Source of the DNA: Bacteroidales bacterium UBA3696
GTDB taxonomy: Bacteria; Bacteroidota; Bacteroidia; Bacteroidales; Paludibacteraceae
DNA length: 22,444 bases
Direction of reading: 5' to 3'
NCBI GenBank assembly: GCA_002372135.1
Contig: DFIN01000024.1
Span: 1-22,444, forward strand
Part shown: positions 15,544-22,444 of the stretch, piece after piece
Position numbering within the stretch: position 1 is the first letter of the stretch
How the letters are laid out: each line of letters begins with the position of its first letter
Notes under the pieces: generated by a model
The model's database searches: none
Seen by the model: only the letters and a program-made list of their open reading frames with translations
Told to the model about the DNA's origin: nothing
Made by a program: the position numbers and the translations under genes

Positions 15544-16617
15544 ATGAAACACATTTACTCGTTTTTGTTTCTTTTTCTAACGCTGGCTGTATATGCGGAT
15601 AGTCCGTATATATACCGTGTGTTTGAATATAGTCCCGCTCCGGGTCAGTTTGTCAATTTGTTGCCCGAATATGAGCAGGGTGATGATAGTAATATGATGC
15701 GCCTTAAAGCCGAGGAAGCCATTGCAGACAACCAAATGGGAATGATTAGTCTCGGCGGATGGGGCGGATATGTCGTCTTTGGGTTTGATCATGAGGTAAA
15801 AAATGCACAAGGTGTAGCCGACTTCGTGGTATATGGCAATGCGTTCTATGCCAATACGAACCCCAATCCGGATGCCCCTGCCGGCGGCGGATCGTCCGAA
15901 CCCGGCGTGATTTGGGTCAGTTATGATGCCAATGGCAACGGCAAACCCGATGATGAATGGTATGAGATAGCAGGGGCGGAAGATAAAAATGAGAAGACCA
16001 TCAAAAACTATTCGCTTACCTATTATCGCCCTGCTGCCGACCATGTGGCTACGCCTTCCAAAACGAATAAAAACCTGATAGATACGACTTATATCCGCTA
16101 TGAGGATACCAAGGGCGGGGTAGGGTATATGAATCAATTGGTGTATCATACCCAATCGTATTTTCCGCAATGGATAGATGATGACCAACTCACATTCACC
16201 GGCACTCGCTTGCCCGATAACGGTAAAGACGAGAGCGGTAACGGTTCGTATTACGTACTATATGCTTTCGCATACGGCTATGCCGACAATCATCCCAATA
16301 CGTCAGAAAAAGCACATATAGATATTGACTGGGCTGTGGATGCTAATGGCAATCCGGCTAACCTGCAAGGTATTCATTTTGTGAAAGTTTGTACCGGCGA
16401 ACACCAGCAGTGCGGCTGGATAGGCGAAACAAGTACGGAGATTATGGGAGCCGAAGATCTCAATATGACCACTGCGTTGGTATCCACGCAGGCGCAAAGC
16501 GGTCAGAGAATGATTTATACAATTACAGGCATGCCGATCGGAGAAAAAATGCCCCAAGAAAGAGGTATATATATCGTCAAAACAGGCAGTAATGCCGAGA
16601 AAATAATCATCAAGTAA
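15544..16617 (+). CDS. Secreted cobalamin-locus accessory protein with T9SS-like C-terminal tail
   Basis: A 357-residue exported protein with a Sec signal peptide cleaved near VYA-DS (residue 19) and no lipobox. Recognisable blocks are ISLGGWGGYVVFGFDHEV, DFVVYGNAFY, SSEPGVIWVSYDANGNGKPDDEWYE and HFVKVCTGEHQQCGWIGETS. The first of these contains a possible calcium-binding loop, DANGNGKPDDE. I recall similar blocks in surface proteins encoded next to BtuB/BtuG genes in gut Bacteroidales, but I cannot name an assigned function. The C terminus, from residue 323, is a T9SS type A-like tail: IYTITGMPIG, then RGIYIVKTG, then EKIIIK. The chosen ATG at 15544 puts the signal peptide at the N terminus; a TTG at 15538 directly follows the btuG stop. 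It is probably at the cell surface, working with the receptor, but this is inference. Confidence 0.85.
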   Translation: MKHIYSFLFLFLTLAVYADSPYIYRVFEYSPAPGQFVNLLPEYEQGDDSNMMRLKAEEAIADNQMGMISLGGWGGYVVFGFDHEVKNAQGVADFVVYGNAFYANTNPNPDAPAGGGSSEPGVIWVSYDANGNGKPDDEWYEIAGAEDKNEKTIKNYSLTYYRPAADHVATPSKTNKNLIDTTYIRYEDTKGGVGYMNQLVYHTQSYFPQWIDDDQLTFTGTRLPDNGKDESGNGSYYVLYAFAYGYADNHPNTSEKAHIDIDWAVDANGNPANLQGIHFVKVCTGEHQQCGWIGETSTEIMGAEDLNMTTALVSTQAQSGQRMIYTITGMPIGEKMPQERGIYIVKTGSNAEKIIIK

Positions 16618-16622
16618 AAGGT

Positions 16623-18092
16623 ATGAAACGCAAGTTAATTCTCTGTTCCTTATTTTTAGCAGCATTAAGTATCCGAGCCACAGATACTCTCACGCTTGAT
16701 CTTACTGCTTTTCTTGCTGACTTCAATCAAACGGAAGATGGATATTGGGAAGGTACATACAGCGACATGCCGGTAGAAACGGACTATTTCCTCTTTTCCC
16801 ACAAGGGAGAACAAAACAACGGCGAGATGTCCTATTGGGAAGGTTTCACGATATGTACTTCCGGCGATATGGAGAACTATGGTGCGGAGGGCAGTTCGGA
16901 TGCTTGGATTACTCACCAGTGGGGGTGTATGGCAGGCGGAGGATTGAATGAGAACTGCCTGACCGAACGGGACAAACCCTATATGGTAGCCTATTGGGGA
17001 TTTCATGCCGAGAAATTAGATCCTGACTATCATAGCCTGCGTGTAAACTTTGCGGATGGCAAACAGCATAAAGCGGTCGGAGTATGGATATGCAATCACC
17101 CGTGGCCCTACTACGGCAACATCAACGGCGACGGCTTTGCTTCGGCTTTTACCCAAGAGGGCGACTATTTTGCTCTCGTGGCGCACGGACTGAACGACAA
17201 GGGAGAACCTACCGGAGTGAGCACCAAACTAATGCTTGCCACATATAGCAACGGTCAGTTGCGGCAAAGTCGCGATTGGCAGTATATGGATCTTACCACG
17301 CTCGGCACCGTCAGCGGCATATACTTTACGATGGAAACAACCGACAATGACGCACTTTACGGAGCCAATACGGCGGTCTATTTTTGTCTTGACCGACTTC
17401 AGGTGCTCGCCTATGAAGACGAAAGTCAAACCATTGCCCGACCAAGCGGTCTGAATATAGAGGCTGCGGACGAGGAAACGATTACGCTGACATGGAACAA
17501 AACAGCCCATGCCGAAAAGTATAATCTCTATTTGGATGGCGACAGTATCGGTCAGACCGCTGATACCCTATTTGTATTCAACGGTTTAGAACCATTGACA
17601 GAATACACATTGTCAGTGGTGGCTTGCAACGGTGATCAACTGTCGGAAACAGCCTCTATTACCGCCTCAACACTTGACCTTACTGCTCCATCAGCACCAT
17701 CGGGACTTACGGCAGAAGCCACTCAATACAGCATCACGATAACTTGGCAACCTGCAACCGACAATGTAGCCGTAAAACGATATACCATCTATCTGAACGG
17801 TGAACCGACAAGGCGCATAGCAGAAACAACCTATACTATACAAGGTTTGGAACCGGCTACTGAATACATGGTGGAGGTAGAGGCGGAAGACTATTCCGGC
17901 AACAAATCAACCAAAGCCGTCGTGACGGTTTCCACGCTTACCCTCACAGCGGTTGATAGCCCTATCGCCGATAAACTGGTAGAAGGGTATTATACACTCA
18001 ACGGAGTATATATCAGCAATTCCCGCCCGAACGTAAAAGGTATTTACATAAGAGTTAACAACCATAAAATAACCCAAATAATAAATCATTAA
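16623..18092 (+). CDS. Secreted DUF4465-like protein with two fibronectin type III domains and T9SS-like tail
   Basis: A 489-residue exported protein, signal peptide to about residue 20 (LSIRA-TD). Residues about 21-265 resemble DUF4465: YWEGFTICTSGD, a GGG near the middle, GVWICNHPWPYYG, GDYFALVAHG and WQYMDLTTLGTVSGIYFTM. Two fibronectin type III domains follow, at about 272-353 and 354-440, each with the TITW/TLTW strand and the GLEP.TEY motif. The tail from about 455 (YYTLNGVYI, then KGIYIRVN, then a lysine/isoleucine end) looks like a T9SS sorting signal. The DUF4465-like part is clearly related to the C-terminal domain of the next gene. Cobalamin binding is possible because Bacteroides loci encode an extra B12-binding protein, BtuH. 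I cannot confirm that this is its homologue. It starts 5 bases after the previous stop. Confidence 0.85.
   Translation: MKRKLILCSLFLAALSIRATDTLTLDLTAFLADFNQTEDGYWEGTYSDMPVETDYFLFSHKGEQNNGEMSYWEGFTICTSGDMENYGAEGSSDAWITHQWGCMAGGGLNENCLTERDKPYMVAYWGFHAEKLDPDYHSLRVNFADGKQHKAVGVWICNHPWPYYGNINGDGFASAFTQEGDYFALVAHGLNDKGEPTGVSTKLMLATYSNGQLRQSRDWQYMDLTTLGTVSGIYFTMETTDNDALYGANTAVYFCLDRLQVLAYEDESQTIARPSGLNIEAADEETITLTWNKTAHAEKYNLYLDGDSIGQTADTLFVFNGLEPLTEYTLSVVACNGDQLSETASITASTLDLTAPSAPSGLTAEATQYSITITWQPATDNVAVKRYTIYLNGEPTRRIAETTYTIQGLEPATEYMVEVEAEDYSGNKSTKAVVTVSTLTLTAVDSPIADKLVEGYYTLNGVYISNSRPNVKGIYIRVNNHKITQIINH
16683..17410 (+). other. DUF4465-like domain, copy 1 (N-terminal placement)
   Basis: Domain region of the 489-residue protein. 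It shares in order a GGG turn, a GVWICN-type strand, an aromatic D-Y-F-A-L-V strand, W-x-Y-x-D-L-x-x-L-G and A-x-Y-F-C-x-D with the domain at 21258-21899. The boundaries are approximate. Confidence 0.7.
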
Positions 18093-18104
18093 AATTTCAT
18101 CACT

Positions 18105-21100
18105 ATGAGAAAACTATTTCTCTCAGCCATCCTCGTGATGGCAAGTGTTGTGTCAGCGTTTGCCGTGGACGTAAAAGTTACGATGAACACTATAAGCACA
18201 ACAATGACACTCGCCGACAAAGTCACCGGCACGCCGGTGGCTGTAGGCGAGCCCGCTACCAGAGTGTATAACTTTACAGCTGATGCCGGCACGTATATTC
18301 TGACCGGCTACGACACCGACGGCACTACCGTTAATGGTACTATCGAACTGAACATCAGCGAGGAAAACAATGAGTTCAAGATTTTTACCATTACCACCTA
18401 TGCTACCAACGCCGGGTGGGTGTATGACACGGACTACACCATCCATGTGGCATTGACCAGCAAGTACGGTGAGGAGCAAGTTATTACGCTCGGGGACAGC
18501 AAGACAGCCGGTAGAAAAACTTTCCTTGCTTTGGAAGGCAGTACCTACTATCTGGACCTCGTTCCGACAGCAGCACGTGTGGCAGAAGGTTTTACCACAT
18601 TCTATAAGAATGGTACTATCAACTTCAATGTCAATGCCCAAGGTGCTATTCCGGAAGCTGTTGATTTCACGCTGACCGTTCCCGAAGGAGCCATGGCTTT
18701 TGTAGGGCGTAAGACGGCTCACTTCGTGTCCTTCATTGAGATTCCCGCTACAAGCGTGGACGGACAAACCTATCACTACACGCTTGCCAAAGCCACCGAG
18801 TACAACTATCGCGTGAGCAAACCGGGTGCTCTGACCAATGCCGGCATCTTCAAGTCGGATGTGGAAAGCATCGTGATTACCGAAGAGAATATGACCGCCA
18901 AAAGCCCGAAATGGATTGACCATGATGTGAAGAACAACGACGGCTATAATGTGGCTGACATATTCTTGAACATCAATGCCCAAGAGCACCTCAAACTCAA
19001 TCAAGGCGACACCTATGACGTGCTGGCACTGCGTAACTGGGAAATCATCAACACCATCACCGCCAACTATTTCATTGAGCCGGACTTTACCTACACCGTA
19101 ACCAACCTTAACGGTGAGGCAGATAATTCGGTGGTTACCATTGACGCAGACGGTACCTTGCACGCCGTGGCTAATGGTGCTGCCATCGTTACGGTTACCT
19201 ACGATGCTATTCGTATGAGCGGTATGGCAGGCGGGGAATACTGGTCTGCCATCTGGCCGGAGAACACCGGCGTGTTTGTGGTTACAGTGGGCGATGCTGC
19301 TACAGGAATTGAACTCGGTATGACCATCAACGAAACAAACGAAGCCAAATATAAACTGGCAGGTACAGCCTACGATGCCGACTTTGATGTATTCTATTTC
19401 CTTGATACCGAAGAGTCGTATGCCTATACGTTCAAACCTACCAATGTGGCAAGCGTTAAGGTGGCTTATCCTACCCTTGGCGAAAACGCTGCTACTTACA
19501 GCGGATTCAGCGCAGAGGGCATTACCTACAATAACGAGACCGAAGAATACACCGTGGCTGTTAAAGCCGGTCGCCAAATCGTGCAACTGACCAACGAAGC
19601 CGGTGTGAGCGAATACCAAGTATTGGTAGGCAAACCCGTGCATGTGGAGGCTATTGCCGAAGGTCGTCAGCAAACAGGTGCTTTCCGCCCGGGCGACCAA
19701 GTGAAAGTGCAATTCAGCGGTCTGTATCACCCCGCTAATAAATTGGCAGGTATCCATAACTTCAATGCTACGTTAGTTTATCACCGCAACGGAACGGAAC
19801 TGAAAGGTGCTTCCAATCAATATACATTCTGCAGTGCCGACAACGCACAAGCCGTTTCGTTCACCATTCCGATGGACTATGACATAACGGCAGGTTATGA
19901 TACGCTGCAAGGCGGTGTCATCCGCTTGGGTGGCTTTGGCGACCCGATTGGTAATCATCGCAACACCTCCAAGAAAACAGGACGCGGACCGAACTTTACG
20001 GCAATCGCTCAAACGGCTATCTTCGGAACATTGCCTGAGATTATACTGCCTTTGGAGGCTCGTCCCGCTGATAAGTCGTTACGCTTCCAAACCAACGTGG
20101 AAGACTGCACCATCACCCTCAAAGACTATAAAGGTAATGCCATGACAGCCACAGAAGGTGTATATACCGTCAATACGTTTGACTATGCCTATTTAGTAGA
20201 AAAGAAAGGCTATAAATCCGTTGCCGGAATCATCAGCGTAACCGCTGAAAGCGAGGACGCTATGGTTGAAAATGTAACCCTCGAAGCCATTGCAGCCGAC
20301 GACCTTGGTTGGGACGGCTTAACCACCAGTTACGAGCCCGAACAAGAGGAAGGTGTGTATATTATTCGCAACGGATACAATATGGCTTGGCTTGCCAATC
20401 AGGTGAACAACGGCAACCAAACCCTCAATGCCAAACTGGCTAACAATATCACGTTGAGCGATATGGAATGGACTCCCGCAGGTGGCAATTCAGCTGCCAA
20501 AGGCTACAAAGGGCAGTTTGATGGTCAAGGTTATACCATCTCCGGACTGAACATTGACGCTACGACTACCTATCAGGCTTTGTTCGGTTATGTCAATGGC
20601 GGTGCCATCAGCAACTTGACCGTTGAAGGAACGGTTACTTCAACTGCCAACTACGCAGCCGGTATAGCCGCTTACCTGAGCGGAGCGACTATGACCAACT
20701 GCGTGAACCGCGTGGAGGTGAATGGCGCATCGTATGCAGCAGGTATCACTGCCGCAACAACAGGAAATACATCGATTGACCGTTGCGCCAACATGGCAGC
20801 CATCACCGCAACCGGCAACTATGCAGGCGGTATCACCACCAATACCATGAGCAAGAACATCGTCATTAGCAACTGCTACAATACGGGAACCATTACCGGC
20901 GTAAACTACGTGGCAGGTATCAGTGCCAACGTGCAGCAAGCCGCTACGTTCCGCAATCTGTTCAACTATGGTCAAATCATCTCCGATGGTGCCAATGTAG
21001 GTGCTATTCGCGGTCATAAGACCAACGGAACATTTGAGCACATCTACGCCGTCCAAGCCTACGAGATAGACACCACTGCAACCATTCTTACCGACATTCG

Positions 21101-22073
21101 TACCATGCTTGACTTTGCGCGCGGTGTCGTAGCTGACTCGTTAGGCGAAGCCTTTGGGCAGACTATCGGTACAGAGGCTTATCCCGTATTAGGCGGTGCG
21201 GCTGTTTATCAGCATACGATTAACGAGCAAACACTCTACCTTAACACCTCCGAAGTAGTCGATAACGCGGTGGCTACTATGGAGAACGAAGAAGGTGGCA
21301 TCCAACTCAATAGCGCTAAGCAGGTATGGATGGGTACAGAGCCTCTTATCTCCGGTGCTAATCAATGGACTTCGGGCGACTATACACTCTATACTTATAT
21401 GGACGATGCATGGGGGACACCCTACTATTATGCTTTCTATGCTTCCAACGAAACGCAGAACGCTTCTGTCGGTCTGGCAGAACCGTATCGCAGCGCAGTA
21501 GGCGGAGGTTGCAGCAGTACTAACTTTGCTGTTTGGAGCAATGACTACTATGGCTCTAATAGCGTCCGTTCGACCAATCCGATGCCTGTTGCCGGTATGT
21601 TCGTTACCAACAATGCCTATACGGTTAATGAGATGGCTCACGGCGGCTTTGCAAAGAAATTTGAAACGACCGATTGGCTCAGCCTCGTTTGCGTAGGTAA
21701 ACTGGCAGGAGTGGTAACCGGTTCGGTAACGGTTGTTCTTGCACGCGACGGCAAGTATATCAAGGACTGGACCTATGTGGATCTCAGCCAATTAGGTCAA
21801 GTAAACGAGGTAATGTTCTATATGGACGGTTCCGACAAGGGGGCATGGGGATTGAACACGCCCGCCTACTTCTGCTTCGATGATTTCGGTGCTGCTATGC
21901 CCGAAGGCTATGTGGCTCCGGATATGACTTCGTTTGACGAGGCTCCTGTCGCCACCGATGTACCGGACGTTACAGCCGAACAAAGTGTAACCACCAAGCA
22001 GATTCGCCAAGGCGTACTTTACATCATCCGCGATGGCAAGATGTATAACGCACAAGGTCAACCTGTCAAGTAA
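18105..22073 (+). CDS. Large secreted modular protein: Ig-like region, GLUG beta-helix and C-terminal DUF4465-like domain
   Basis: A 1322-residue exported protein, signal peptide ending near SAFA-VD (residue 21). Residues about 22-730 are beta-rich and not identified, with a Big2-like stretch at about 327-370 (VVTIDADGTLHAVANGAA) and WPENTGVFVVTV after it. Residues about 735-822 form the cap of a beta-helix (MAWLANQVN, DMEWTPAGG, FDGQGYTISGL). GLUG-type repeats follow to about 985, each with a YAAGI/YAGGI/YVAGI element and a CYNTG/CVNR-type turn. Residues about 1052-1265 are DUF4465-like (GMFVTNNAYTV, WTYVDLSQLGQVNEVMFYM, AYFCFDDFG), homologous to the N-terminal domain of the preceding gene. 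The last 25 residues, 1298-1322, form a short surface-sorting-like tail (GVLYIIRDGKMYNAQGQPVK). It is the last gene of the operon, 12 bases after the previous stop. The N-terminal region may be specific to cobalamin loci. Function is inferred from context only. Confidence 0.85.
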   Translation: MRKLFLSAILVMASVVSAFAVDVKVTMNTISTTMTLADKVTGTPVAVGEPATRVYNFTADAGTYILTGYDTDGTTVNGTIELNISEENNEFKIFTITTYATNAGWVYDTDYTIHVALTSKYGEEQVITLGDSKTAGRKTFLALEGSTYYLDLVPTAARVAEGFTTFYKNGTINFNVNAQGAIPEAVDFTLTVPEGAMAFVGRKTAHFVSFIEIPATSVDGQTYHYTLAKATEYNYRVSKPGALTNAGIFKSDVESIVITEENMTAKSPKWIDHDVKNNDGYNVADIFLNINAQEHLKLNQGDTYDVLALRNWEIINTITANYFIEPDFTYTVTNLNGEADNSVVTIDADGTLHAVANGAAIVTVTYDAIRMSGMAGGEYWSAIWPENTGVFVVTVGDAATGIELGMTINETNEAKYKLAGTAYDADFDVFYFLDTEESYAYTFKPTNVASVKVAYPTLGENAATYSGFSAEGITYNNETEEYTVAVKAGRQIVQLTNEAGVSEYQVLVGKPVHVEAIAEGRQQTGAFRPGDQVKVQFSGLYHPANKLAGIHNFNATLVYHRNGTELKGASNQYTFCSADNAQAVSFTIPMDYDITAGYDTLQGGVIRLGGFGDPIGNHRNTSKKTGRGPNFTAIAQTAIFGTLPEIILPLEARPADKSLRFQTNVEDCTITLKDYKGNAMTATEGVYTVNTFDYAYLVEKKGYKSVAGIISVTAESEDAMVENVTLEAIAADDLGWDGLTTSYEPEQEEGVYIIRNGYNMAWLANQVNNGNQTLNAKLANNITLSDMEWTPAGGNSAAKGYKGQFDGQGYTISGLNIDATTTYQALFGYVNGGAISNLTVEGTVTSTANYAAGIAAYLSGATMTNCVNRVEVNGASYAAGITAATTGNTSIDRCANMAAITATGNYAGGITTNTMSKNIVISNCYNTGTITGVNYVAGISANVQQAATFRNLFNYGQIISDGANVGAIRGHKTNGTFEHIYAVQAYEIDTTATILTDIRTMLDFARGVVADSLGEAFGQTIGTEAYPVLGGAAVYQHTINEQTLYLNTSEVVDNAVATMENEEGGIQLNSAKQVWMGTEPLISGANQWTSGDYTLYTYMDDAWGTPYYYAFYASNETQNASVGLAEPYRSAVGGGCSSTNFAVWSNDYYGSNSVRSTNPMPVAGMFVTNNAYTVNEMAHGGFAKKFETTDWLSLVCVGKLAGVVTGSVTVVLARDGKYIKDWTYVDLSQLGQVNEVMFYMDGSDKGAWGLNTPAYFCFDDFGAAMPEGYVAPDMTSFDEAPVATDVPDVTAEQSVTTKQIRQGVLYIIRDGKMYNAQGQPVK
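20307..21059 (+). other. GLUG-type beta-helix region
   Basis: Residues about 735-985 of the 1322-residue protein. A cap with MAWLANQVN and FDGQGYTISGLNI is followed by several repeats of roughly 25-30 residues that carry YAAGIAAY, YAAGITAA, YAGGITTN, YVAGISAN and NVGAIRGH, alternating with cysteine- or asparagine-containing turns. This is typical of GLUG-motif surface proteins and adhesins. Confidence 0.75.
21258..21899 (+). other. DUF4465-like domain, copy 2 (C-terminal placement)
   Basis: Domain region near the C terminus of the 1322-residue protein. It is collinear with copy 1: AVGGGCSSTNFAVW, GMFVTNNAYTV, DWLSLVCVG, WTYVDLSQLGQVNEVMFYM, TPAYFCFDDFG. The two copies are diverged in sequence, so this is not a recent duplication. 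The boundaries are approximate. Confidence 0.7.
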
Positions 22074-22099
22074 GTACCTCGTTATATCTCTATCTTATG

Positions 22100-22129
22100 A
22101 GAGGGTGTGTCAATACGGACACACCCTCT
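22100..22129 (+). terminator. Hairpin ending the cobalamin operon
   Basis: A perfect 12-bp inverted repeat, 22100-22111 (AGAGGGTGTGTC) with 22118-22129, loop AATACG, 27 bases after the last stop codon. Only two or three T residues follow, so it is weaker than a classic terminator. The strong stem and its position between convergent genes still support the call. Confidence 0.6.
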
Positions 22130-22198
22130 TATTGGTTCGTCCCCAAATGCCATCATTATTTGTTTGTACCTCCCCAACGCAAACCATATATAGATACA

Positions 22199-22228
22199 CA
22201 AAAATAGGGAACGTTTCCGCTCCCTAAT
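22199..22228 (-). terminator. Rho-independent terminator of rplT
   Basis: On the minus strand TAGGGAGCG pairs with CGTTCCCTA (one G-T pair) around the tetraloop GAAA (22205-22226). Five T residues follow (22200-22204 on the plus strand are A). It lies about 37 bases after the rplT stop codon. Confidence 0.75.
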
Positions 22229-22262
22229 TGATTGTGCTTTATGGCACTGTAAGTCACACTGT

Positions 22263-22444
22263 TTAGAGTGCCTTCTTTGCCTGCTCTGCAATGGCTTTGA
22301 AAGCCTGCGGTTGGTTCATAGCCAAATCGGCAAGCACCTTGCGGTTGATTTCGATACCGGCTTTTTTGAGTGCTCCCATCATCTGGCTGTAACTCATACC
22401 CTCTAAGCGGGCGGCTGCATTGATACGCTGAATCCAAAGAGCGC
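22263..22444 (-). CDS. rplT: 50S ribosomal protein L20, C-terminal part; 5' end outside window
   Basis: The minus strand translates from the window edge as ALWIQRINAAARLEGMSY, then SQMMGALKKAGIEINRKVLA, then DLAMNQPQAFKAIAEQAKKA, then L and a TAA stop (complement of 22263-22265). This is the last 60 or so residues of ribosomal protein L20, about half of the usual 115-118. L20 binds 23S rRNA early in assembly of the large subunit. The start lies to the right of the window, where rpmI and infC would normally be found upstream. A terminator follows the stop. Identification is firm because the C-terminal half of L20 is highly conserved. Confidence 0.95.
   Translation of the reverse strand, partial: ALWIQRINAAARLEGMSYSQMMGALKKAGIEINRKVLADLAMNQPQAFKAIAEQAKKAL

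Noticed and set aside
18153..19757. A 534-codon open frame on the minus strand, antisense to the 1322-residue protein
   Set aside because: The plus-strand frame has a signal peptide, recognisable domains and operon context. The minus frame is histidine/cysteine-rich with no motif, as expected for a shadow of a gene with few stop-generating codons.
20350..20380. Similarity of VYIIRNGYNMAWL in the beta-helix cap to the terminal tail LYIIRDGKMYN, read as an internal sorting signal
   Set aside because: The cap segment matches the normal start of GLUG regions (a strand followed by the AWLANQVN helix). The resemblance is only six residues and probably chance.
1..22444. tRNA genes, rRNA, CRISPR arrays, insertion sequences or phage genes
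   Set aside because: I looked for evenly spaced repeats, transposase or integrase motifs and tRNA-like arms, and saw none. The window looks like stable chromosomal core plus an uptake locus.

Overview
The window is bacterial and points to a member of the order Bacteroidales. The evidence is: SecA of about 1100 residues, promoters with the Bacteroidetes pattern (TTTG, about 20 nt, TAnnTTTG), very little Shine-Dalgarno sequence, a TonB with an acidic linker, and a BtuB/BtuG-type cobalamin locus. Three surface proteins end in tails resembling type IX secretion (T9SS) sorting signals. That argues for a T9SS-bearing lineage rather than Bacteroides proper. The genus cannot be fixed from sequence alone.

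Layout. Bases 1-653 hold the 3' end of ATP-type PEP carboxykinase (pckA), followed by a terminator. A well-formed promoter then drives tonB and recG (884-3660). Converging on recG from the minus strand are secA (4083-7406) and a small secreted protein of unknown function (3662-4057). A divergent promoter region of about 120 bp separates secA from a plus-strand surface-sugar operon (7529-11992): UDP-GlcNAc 2-epimerase, a PF14907-type nucleotidyltransferase-fold protein, GDP-mannose 4,6-dehydratase and GDP-L-fucose synthase. The operon supplies ManNAc-type and GDP-fucose precursors and ends at a perfect 15-bp hairpin terminator.

The most interesting part is 12023-22129, a five-gene cobalamin (vitamin B12) uptake operon. 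A cobalamin riboswitch (12078-12240) precedes a BtuB-like TonB-dependent receptor, a BtuG-like beta-propeller lipoprotein and three larger secreted proteins. Two of these three share a DUF4465-like domain. In one it sits at the N terminus in front of two fibronectin type III domains. In the other it sits at the C terminus of a 1322-residue protein, behind a GLUG-type beta-helix. All three carry C-terminal tails resembling T9SS signals, and in the largest the tail elements appear in swapped order. My inference is that this lineage presents its cobamide-capture accessory proteins through T9SS rather than as lipoproteins.

At the right edge the operon converges on the 3' end of rplT (ribosomal protein L20, minus strand), with a terminator hairpin for each side in the 189-bp gap.
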